The notes below the pieces were generated by a model. That model made no database searches. It was not told the origin of the DNA and saw only the letters and a list, made by a program, of their open reading frames with translations. From Chrysochromulina tobinii (lineage: Eukaryota; Haptophyta; Prymnesiales; Chrysochromulinaceae): a DNA stretch of 13,641 nucleotides. The DNA lies in contig JWZX01002596.1 of the NCBI GenBank assembly GCA_001275005.1, positions 1 through 13,641 of the forward strand. Direction: 5' to 3'. Positions 1 through 5,804 of this stretch are shown piece by piece. Each line of letters begins with the position of its first letter. Position 1 is the stretch's first letter. Made by a program: the position numbers and the translations under genes.

Positions 1-83
1 CCTGGCTCCTGCTTTCTGATGCCATGGGATTGCTGCCTGATGCCGCCGCTGCCTCCCTTGCGCGATGACGGAGCATCTGCCAT
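1..83 (-). CDS. Possible 5' end of a minus-strand gene, partial
   Basis: An ATG on the minus strand at 83-81 opens a frame that runs 27 codons to the left edge without a stop. The start context is favourable, with G at -3 and G at +4. The peptide begins MADAPSSRKGGSGGIRQQSH and is rich in Gly, Ser, Arg and Gln, which suits a disordered N-terminus. No domain can be recognised in so little sequence. If real, this gene is divergent from the J-protein gene and the two share the spacer 84-557. The short length means chance openness is quite possible. Confidence 0.3.
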   Translation of the reverse strand, partial: MADAPSSRKGGSGGIRQQSHGIRKQEP

Positions 84-557
84 CTCGCCCACAACACGAT
101 GCTCTACTAGAGCAAAAAGCAAGCAAAAGCGCTCGGTGCTCGGATTGCCACGTCCCCTGTTGTTCAACTAACGAGCTCAACATGTAATCGAACCTCTAGC
201 GGCCGGACGGCGTTTTAGCATGCGTTCCCGAAGTCAAGTCAAGTCAAGTCTATACATAAACAACAGATAACCACATACGGAAGCCTATCGAATGTGCTCA
301 GGTAGCCAGCAGGGGAGGACGGGAGTGGGCGGACGGCGGAGATGGCGGAGGGGGATCCATAAGAGGTGACACGTCATAAGTGCTGACATACGTGCCCTCG
401 GAGAACAAGTAGATGAGAAGTAACGGGCCGATCTCTGACTGGACTTGACTTGACTTGACTTCACTTCACTTCACAGGTTTGCGTTCTTCACAGGACGTTA
501 TTCCAAGGCCTACTATTGTAGGTCCGAGGTCGCGCGGCCGGCCGTCTCTCTCTTGGC
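84..557. promoter_or_regulatory. Upstream spacer of the J-protein gene, possibly a divergent promoter
   Basis: About 470 bases without a supportable gene. It holds the inverted pentamer repeats listed separately, a purine-rich stretch at about 313-355, and a cyclic-AMP-response-like core (acgtca) near 371. A run of three TTCAC units ends in CAG at 475, which resembles a 3' splice acceptor, so a 5'UTR intron ending there is possible. I see no clear TATA box. Its role as promoter is inferred from position only. Confidence 0.4.
231..461. repeat. Inverted repeat pair of four pentamers per arm
   Basis: Positions 231-250 are four tandem copies of AAGTC. Positions 442-461 are four tandem copies of GACTT, the exact reverse complement. 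The two 20-base arms are separated by 191 bases (251-441). A transcript across the region could form a long-range hairpin. The right arm runs straight into three TTCAC units. The arms lie upstream of the J-protein start at 558. A foldback/MITE-like insertion is an alternative, but no target-site duplication is obvious. Confidence 0.8.
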
Positions 558-1265
558 ATGCTACTTCCGCGCCGTCTCACGGCTGCTGCTCTCCGCCCAA
601 GGTGCTCGCGACCTGCGGCGACGGACTGCCCATTCACCGTCCTCGGTGTGCGACGTGACGCCACCGCGCTCGAGTTGAAGGAGGCGTATCTATCCAAAGC
701 GCGACGGCACCATCCCGATGTTGCTGGCTCTTCGAGCGGCGAGATGGCACGGATCTCGGAGGCCTTCCAATCGCTGAGCGATCCCATTCGTCGAGCGCAG
801 CTCGAGCGCGACCCTGTGCAGGATGCGCGGCAGGCGGCTGCCACGGCGCTTGCGCTTGTGAGAGCCGGCCATGAGATGGAGGCGATGGAGTTGCTCATTG
901 CAACTGCCGCTCTTCGACACCACCCGAGCGCGGCTGAGGCAGCTTCGGCCGCCTTGGAGTCGTGTGCACACGGCGCGCACAGTGTACAGCGTGCCGGGCA
1001 AGTCAGGTCGCGGCAGCTTTGGGAGGCGCTACAAGCTGCTCACATCGGCGGCATGGGGCAGGTCGACTCCCGGGCGTGCAACGCCTTCTTCGCCATCGCG
1101 GTGCGCGCGAGCGACTTCAAAGCGGCGATGGGCGCCCACAAGCACGCGGAGCGGTTCAACCTGGAACAGTCGGCCGCCATGAAGTCATACGTACACCAGG
1201 CAAAGCGATACACACAGTCGCTAAAGGAAAAAGGTAGAGGTCAAGAGGATCAGGATGGCGGTTGA
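558..1265 (+). CDS. J-domain (DnaJ-like) protein with likely organelle presequence
   Basis: A 235-residue protein starting at a true ATG. Residues 1-23 are rich in Arg, Leu and Ala with no acidic residue until D23, as in a mitochondrial (or plastid) presequence. Residues about 25-83 form a J domain: PFTVLGV opens helix I, the invariant HPD triad is at 52-54, and ISEAFQSLSDPIRRAQLE matches helices III-IV. J domains stimulate the ATPase of Hsp70 through HPD. There is no G/F region or zinc finger, so it is a class C (DNAJC) type. The C-terminal half (about 90-225) is helical. Residues about 170-208 resemble one PPR-like helical hairpin (CNAFFAIAVRASDFKAAMGA), but a single repeat is weak evidence. 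It probably acts as an organelle Hsp70 co-chaperone with a client-binding tail. The J-domain call is firm; the location is inferred. Confidence 0.85.
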   Translation: MLLPRRLTAAALRPRCSRPAATDCPFTVLGVRRDATALELKEAYLSKARRHHPDVAGSSSGEMARISEAFQSLSDPIRRAQLERDPVQDARQAAATALALVRAGHEMEAMELLIATAALRHHPSAAEAASAALESCAHGAHSVQRAGQVRSRQLWEALQAAHIGGMGQVDSRACNAFFAIAVRASDFKAAMGAHKHAERFNLEQSAAMKSYVHQAKRYTQSLKEKGRGQEDQDGG

Positions 1266-1545
1266 TGTCAGATGAACTGATGAAGAAGATTCATTCTGGA
1301 TTTGACCATATCGAGTCGGTGCAGATCTCCACGACGCCGCGACGTAAAAGACGTGGACACTATACATTGAAAGACTAACCCTAAACGCTGTGAATGAAGT
1401 GTGAACTTGACCTTAAACCCACACAGACCACACACACACATTTAATGTGTGTGTGTGAGTGTGAATGTGATTGTCCTCTCTTCTGGGCTTTGTACGTGTT
1501 GTGTGTATTAACATGAATGTGAATGTGAACGGACGAATCGCAAAC
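1266..1545. other. Spacer between J-protein and apyrase genes
   Basis: Holds the 3'UTR of the J-protein gene and the 5' region of the apyrase gene. No AATAAA polyadenylation signal is visible. A CA/TG perfect hairpin (1429-1457) continues into a TG-rich tract to about 1470. The apyrase reading frame is open from about 1471, but the earliest ATG codons in it are at 1513 and 1546. Confidence 0.5.
1429..1457. repeat. CA/TG dinucleotide perfect hairpin
   Basis: The arm 1429-1441 (six CA units then T) is the exact reverse complement of 1445-1457, with a 3-base loop (TTA). Simple (CA)n/(TG)n tracts are common. Here the two complementary tracts sit back to back, so both DNA and RNA can form a 13-bp stem. 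It lies about 90 bases before the apyrase start, probably in its 5'UTR or promoter, or in the termination region of the J-protein gene. Confidence 0.8.
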
Positions 1546-2961
1546 ATGCGGCTCTTGGCACTTTTAGTCGCCTTGACGATCGTTTGCGTCACGCTTGCCG
1601 CGGAAACCAAGAGATACGGCATCGTCTTCGACGCGGGCTCATCGGGTACGCGCATCCACACGTACACGTGGAAGACCGGCGGCGGCGGGCCAAAGAATGA
1701 GTTCGACCTCGTGTCTGACGACCTGCTTAAGATCAAGCCTGGACTTTCGGCGTTCAAGGACAGCCCGCAGGCGGCTGGCGCCTCGCTCGCCCCGTTGATT
1801 GAATTTGCCAAGCAGAAGATCCCCGCCGAGCATATTGCGTCCACGCCCATGTTCTTGATGGCGACCGCGGGCCTGCGCATGGTTGGCGAGACCGCAAAGG
1901 ACGCCATCTTGAGTTCAGTTTGCTCGTACCTGAGCACGACCGGCTTCGTGTTCAAGTGCGCGTGGGCAGGCGTCCTCGACGGGCGCGACGAGGGGCTGTA
2001 CGGCTGGGTCACACTCAACTACCTCGTGGATGCACTGTACCCTGGGGGCCAGGAGCCCTCGGGCATCATCGACCTGGGTGGCGGCTCGGTGCAGATCGTC
2101 TACCCGGCGGCCGAGAGCCGAATGGATGCTCCGGGCGTCATGCAGACGCTCGACTTCGGCGGCCGCAAGCACCATCTCTATGTCAAGTCATACCTCGGGT
2201 TCGGACTCGATGCTGCCCGGACGGCGGTGGCGGATAAGGCATTGGAGATGGGGCGGCCGGGCATCCACCCGTGTGTACCCAAGGGCGCGAGCGTGGATCA
2301 CAAGGGGCAGAAGCTCGAGGGCTCGGGCGAGTACAAGCGGTGCAAGAAGCTCATCAAGAATATCTTTGGCGACGACGAGAAGGAGGAGGCATGCGAGAAG
2401 AAGTACGGGAAGCATCACTGCTCGTTCACGGGTGAGTATCGCCCACCGATGCCATCGTCCTTCTTTGGCTTCTCGTACATGTACGACCGCACGGGCGCCA
2501 TTGGACTGTTCGACACGGCGCCGGCGCAGTTTGGCTCGCTGAATCTGAGCGCGGACCAAATAGAAGACAAGGCCAAGGAGATCTGTGCGCTCGACGGCTC
2601 GGCCACAACGGCTCGGTTCGCTGCGGCAGGTGACGCGAGCAAGAGCGTTAACTTCTGTGGAGACATCCTGTACGTGAGCGTGCTGCTTGAGAAGCTCGGC
2701 TTCGACGAGCATAAGGGGATGACCATGACCAACAAGATCAAGGATGTAGAGCTCGTGTGGACTCTGGGTGCCATGCTCGCCAAGTCGGCGGAGCTCACTG
2801 GCGCGGGCGACGGCGACGGCGGCCGCGAGGGCAGAAGTGGTAGCCACAACTACAGCCTGGTTTTCCTCCTACTTGCCGTTTCGGCCTTGCTCTTCCGCGT
2901 CTGCTTGTCCAATGCCGCGCCGACACCGAAGTACGAGCGGGCGAGTGGCTTCCCGCCGTGA
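1546..2961 (+). CDS. Apyrase / ecto- or Golgi NTPDase, GDA1-CD39 family
   Basis: Hydrolyses nucleoside tri- and/or diphosphates in the secretory lumen or outside the cell. The start at 1546 (A at -3) gives 471 residues and puts a signal peptide first (1-19, MRLLALLVALTIVCVTLAA); an in-frame ATG at 1513 is the alternative. The apyrase conserved regions appear in order: ACR1 GIVFDAGSSGTRIH at 25-38, ACR2 ATAGLRM at 106-112, ACR3 RDEGLYGW at 147-154 with the catalytic-base Glu at 149, ACR4 DLGGGSVQI at 176-184, and ACR5 VWTLGAML at 404-411. A hydrophobic segment at about 437-454 (SLVFLLLAVSALLFRVCL) would be a C-terminal membrane anchor, giving one or two membrane passes depending on signal cleavage. 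Length and motif order are normal for the family and all key residues seem present. Substrate preference (ATP versus GDP/UDP) cannot be read from sequence. It is followed 227 bases on by another secretory gene on the same strand. Confidence 0.95.
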   Translation: MRLLALLVALTIVCVTLAAETKRYGIVFDAGSSGTRIHTYTWKTGGGGPKNEFDLVSDDLLKIKPGLSAFKDSPQAAGASLAPLIEFAKQKIPAEHIASTPMFLMATAGLRMVGETAKDAILSSVCSYLSTTGFVFKCAWAGVLDGRDEGLYGWVTLNYLVDALYPGGQEPSGIIDLGGGSVQIVYPAAESRMDAPGVMQTLDFGGRKHHLYVKSYLGFGLDAARTAVADKALEMGRPGIHPCVPKGASVDHKGQKLEGSGEYKRCKKLIKNIFGDDEKEEACEKKYGKHHCSFTGEYRPPMPSSFFGFSYMYDRTGAIGLFDTAPAQFGSLNLSADQIEDKAKEICALDGSATTARFAAAGDASKSVNFCGDILYVSVLLEKLGFDEHKGMTMTNKIKDVELVWTLGAMLAKSAELTGAGDGDGGREGRSGSHNYSLVFLLLAVSALLFRVCLSNAAPTPKYERASGFPP

Positions 2962-3040
2962 GGAGGTGAGGAGGTCGAATGGCGCGCGCGGAGATCATTT
3001 GGAGATCGTGCATTTTTGGTGAGAGCGCCGAGTACATGGG

Positions 3041-3062
3041 GTAAGCCAGACGTAAGCCAGAC
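3041..3062 (+). repeat. Tandem 11-bp duplication
   Basis: GTAAGCCAGAC occurs twice head to tail at 3041-3051 and 3052-3062, in the spacer between the apyrase and the membrane-glycoprotein gene. Each copy begins GTAAG, like a 5' splice site, but no paired acceptor is evident. Probably a replication-slippage duplication. Confidence 0.85.
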
Positions 3063-3188
3063 GTCATGATGATACGCGCCGAACTAGACTGCGGTTCAGC
3101 GGTTGAGAATGAGGACCTTGTTCAGCCTTCACAGAGTCTTCACAGCCATGTTTTTCGTGTTCGTCGAAGGAACCTCCGAACACAGGCG

Positions 3189-4157
3189 ATGAGTCGGATT
3201 GGCCTCTTGCTTCTGGCCCCCTTTGTTCTCGTCGGCACCGCCGCCGCTGCCGACGCTACGTGTACCGATGCGACGTTTCCGCCCGCCGCACAATTCGAGC
3301 GCTGGTCCCACTTCAAGTGGGCGGTCTCCAGGTTCTCCCTCGACGCGCTCAACCAAGCGGCCGTCGCAACCGGCTCGTGCTGGCTGCTCAACAAGCCCTT
3401 TGACGCCTTCTTCTTCTGGCGGCGCCCGCAAGAAACGGCGTCTGTGCTAGATGCGCTCGCAAACGTCTTCAGCTCAGACGACCAGATGCTAGGTTCTACC
3501 TCCAATTTCACTCTCACCGCCGCAGAGGCACTCTCGGCCCCGTGTGGAGTGGCAGGCCTGCTTGACAGCCCCATGCCGACGCCGGTGCCCTCGAATTTCA
3601 CGATCGCGGCCCTCACAGCCGCGGCGCAGAATTGGTACCACGCCCTCTGTGCACCCTCCTCCGACCCGTCGTGGCCTAACGGCTTCGACCCAGCCTACCA
3701 GCCACAGCAGATGGCGCTGACAGCAGGTCTACTGTGCCTAGCGACATGCGATGTGAGCGACAAGTCGTTTCCACAGGAGTCAATTAGCGCGGTGCTCACT
3801 GCGCCGAAGCTGGCGCGTGATAGCGTCTGTGCTGCATTCCCGTGGGGCCCGAGCTCTGCGACCACGTTCATTAACCACACGACTCGCGACGAGCTTGCGT
3901 CTAAACTGAGGCCTATCGCCGGCACACCATGTCAGTGCGGAGGCCCACGCAAGAAGGACACCCCCCAACTAGACGTGGCCCTCATCATCGGCTACGCTTG
4001 CTTGCTCTTGCTGCTCGTCGTGCTCGCGCTCTGTGCTTGTCGCCAAGCACGCCGCAAGGCCCTAAACAAGCCGCTGCACCTGGGCACCAGCTTGTTAGTT
4101 GATACGCCATTGAGCGCGTCATTGAGCGTCAATCAGCCTGTGCGTGAGATTGCCTGA
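3189..4157 (+). CDS. Unknown type I membrane glycoprotein
   Basis: I do not recognise this family. The frame is open from an ATG at 3066, but the ATG at 3189 (G at -3) is preferred because it puts a signal peptide at the N-terminus (residues 1-21, core IGLLLLAPFVLVGTAAA). The 322-residue product then has a luminal or extracellular region of about 235 residues with nine cysteines (25, 64, 119, 154, 183, 187, 214, 248, 250) and three N-glycosylation sequons (NFT 106, NFT 136, NHT 229). One transmembrane helix lies at about 262-284 (VALIIGYACLLLLLVVLALC), followed by a basic CRQARRK stop-transfer and a tail of about 35 residues. The odd total of nine cysteines leaves one unpaired or intermolecular. 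It lies downstream of the apyrase on the same strand; shared secretory location is the only link I can support. Coding status is supported by the coherent topology. Confidence 0.75.
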   Translation: MSRIGLLLLAPFVLVGTAAAADATCTDATFPPAAQFERWSHFKWAVSRFSLDALNQAAVATGSCWLLNKPFDAFFFWRRPQETASVLDALANVFSSDDQMLGSTSNFTLTAAEALSAPCGVAGLLDSPMPTPVPSNFTIAALTAAAQNWYHALCAPSSDPSWPNGFDPAYQPQQMALTAGLLCLATCDVSDKSFPQESISAVLTAPKLARDSVCAAFPWGPSSATTFINHTTRDELASKLRPIAGTPCQCGGPRKKDTPQLDVALIIGYACLLLLLVVLALCACRQARRKALNKPLHLGTSLLVDTPLSASLSVNQPVREIA

Positions 4158-4417
4158 GATTGCATGAGAGTAGGAGCGCCCATCACGTGGACTCGCGGCC
4201 CGCCCACATGAATGTGTATAAGAGTGTGTGTGTGCTGTGTGCGTGCCCTGGACCCTGCGGCCGCCTGCGGTCGGTGAGCGGACAGCCCGTGTCAACGCAT
4301 GCTGACGATGCTCATGCTGAGCTGTGTGGGGAGTGGACAGTCCAGTGAGTTGTGTTTGTTTGTGCGCGAACCCGGCGATAATTACAATATGCCGAGAATT
4401 AATCATGTCGATTTGTT
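4158..4417. other. Convergent intergenic region with TG-rich tract
   Basis: Lies between the 3' ends of the plus-strand membrane-glycoprotein gene and the minus-strand glycosyltransferase gene. It holds a TG-rich tract at about 4211-4245, shortly after the stop at 4157, which could be a GU-rich downstream polyadenylation element. A more AT-rich patch (about 4378-4420) precedes the glycosyltransferase stop. No AATAAA and no convincing small gene are seen. Confidence 0.45.
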
Positions 4418-5638
4418 TCATGTTTGCTCGTGCTGATCTTGGGCTACGCGGCGGCTGTGCAGCAGCTGCTCGCAGACCATGCGCGCGGGCGCAGGCAGCC
4501 AACGATCTAGAGAGACGTTGGCGCCGGGCAGCACCGGCTGCCACATGTCACATTGCGCCACGTTGACGCACTCGAGCCACGTGGAGGTCGCCGCGTGCAG
4601 CCAACGGGTGGGTGCACATGTGTAACGGGGGGGCACGAGTGGCGCCACTTGCGCGACTGACCCCGACTTGGCCGATGATGTCACGGCGGTCCGAGGGAGC
4701 CTCACAAGCGCGTCATAGTATCCGAGTGTCTCGTCAAAATTGCCGTGCTTCGCGTTGGCGAGGTGGACTGCCACGCTGTGGTTGATGTTGAATCGCGAGG
4801 ATGGCCACACGAAGAGCTCGAGCAGATTGACGAGCTGCACAAAGCGTATGCGCGCGCTCGCATTGAAGGCGTGGGTCGTGAGCCAGCCCATGCCAACGTC
4901 TGTGGGCAGTGTACACTTGCCGTGGGAGGCTGTGGGAAGATCCGCACGGACCGCGGGCTGGAGGAAGGCTCTCGCCTCATCCGCATGCTTCACGAAGCCG
5001 AGTAGAGCCCCGACTGCGGCGAGCCCGAAGGCTGAAAAGCTTCCTTGTGCCATCACGAAGCTCTCACGGCGGCGAGCCGTCAGATTTATGTTAACGGCTG
5101 CCCTGTGTTCCTTCAGGCGTGCGCGGTGAGAGCTCTCATCCATCCTCAACTCTATCGCGCTCCGTTCGTCTGACGGGGAGGAACCCCACATGAAGCCCAT
5201 GCCCCCCAGCAGCTGCGGATCGAAGCGCAGCCAGTGCATGGGATTGCCGACCCAGCTCCATGAATATGGGTGCACGGACGCCACGATTCCGTTGAAGAAG
5301 GTTTGCAGCCGCGCTGGCACCATCCAGAGGTCGCTATCGGCCCAGCCGACGAACATGGGCGCCAATGAGGATGCAGCATGCTCCAGCCACGCAAGTATCT
5401 TGGCGACGCATTGGAATTGCGGCAAGCTGCTCACATACGCGGGCCGAGTGAGGACCGCAATTTGAGGATACTGGTGTGGAGGAGGCGGTGCTCGCTGTTT
5501 CACCGCCTCGTCCTCAAAAATGCACCAGCGCAGCAGCACGTCTGCAGCAGGTCCCAGGGCGTAGCTTTCAGCCATACGACGATTCAGGAGCGAATCAGGT
5601 GCCACTGTCAGAATACCGATGGCGACCAGCGCCGGCAT
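4418..5638 (-). CDS. GT31-like glycosyltransferase (galactosyltransferase-type), N-terminus uncertain
   Basis: Probably transfers a sugar from a UDP-sugar in the Golgi. From the first ATG (5638) it is 406 residues. VAIGILTVAPDSLLNRRMAES at 5-25 resembles the GT31 opening strand followed by the N..RR..I/A motif. ADSDLWMVPARL at 100-111 fits the family's DDD/DxD metal site followed by F-V-N-P-x-x-L, here as DSD (101-103). PTDVGMGWL at 245-253 resembles the EDVxVG motif. There are NxS/T sequons at N184, N259, N286 and N374. GT31 enzymes are normally type II membrane proteins, yet this frame starts directly at the catalytic domain with no signal anchor. Upstream, the frame is open without ATG to a stop at 5723-5725, and the minus strand has GGTTTTTCAG just before position 5652, which looks like a 3' splice acceptor. 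A missing first exon is therefore likely. It is 166 bases downstream of the Sel1-repeat gene, on the same strand. The family call rests on motifs only. Confidence 0.65.
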   Translation of the reverse strand: MPALVAIGILTVAPDSLLNRRMAESYALGPAADVLLRWCIFEDEAVKQRAPPPPHQYPQIAVLTRPAYVSSLPQFQCVAKILAWLEHAASSLAPMFVGWADSDLWMVPARLQTFFNGIVASVHPYSWSWVGNPMHWLRFDPQLLGGMGFMWGSSPSDERSAIELRMDESSHRARLKEHRAAVNINLTARRRESFVMAQGSFSAFGLAAVGALLGFVKHADEARAFLQPAVRADLPTASHGKCTLPTDVGMGWLTTHAFNASARIRFVQLVNLLELFVWPSSRFNINHSVAVHLANAKHGNFDETLGYYDALVRLPRTAVTSSAKSGSVAQVAPLVPPRYTCAPTRWLHAATSTWLECVNVAQCDMWQPVLPGANVSLDRWLPAPARMVCEQLLHSRRVAQDQHEQT

Positions 5639-5804
5639 CGCGTCGGCCGCCTGAAAAACCAAGCCGTCGTGTTGGGCGCGCGCGAAACGCGATAGAGGCC
5701 CTCGTGCTTGGGGGTCCGGAGGTTATGCGCGTTGTGTTGAACAGCAGCACACATAGAATTCCTGTACTTCAATGTACATAGAAAGTTCACTGTACTTCAA
5801 GTGA
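5639..5804. other. Short spacer with 11-bp direct repeat
   Basis: Separates the two minus-strand genes. CTGTACTTCAA occurs at 5762-5772 and again at 5790-5800, 28 bases apart. On the minus strand, GGTTTTTCAG (near 5652-5661) is a candidate splice acceptor for the glycosyltransferase gene. I find no strong matching donor within the spacer. Confidence 0.45.

Noticed and set aside
1374-1387. CTAACCCTAAACG, resembling a telomere repeat
   Set aside because: Only about one and a half units are present, which is expected by chance; there is no array.
1413-2018. 201-residue minus-strand frame
   Set aside because: It overlaps the apyrase 5' end and the CA/TG hairpin, and its C-terminus is a translated simple repeat (HTHTHT).
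2188-2849. Long minus-strand frames opposite the apyrase
   Set aside because: The apyrase on the plus strand carries all five conserved regions; these frames are antisense shadows of GC-rich coding sequence.
5639-5662. Upstream TTG extension of the glycosyltransferase start
   Set aside because: A non-ATG start is not expected in a nuclear eukaryotic gene; the extension is better explained by a splice acceptor or untranslated sequence.
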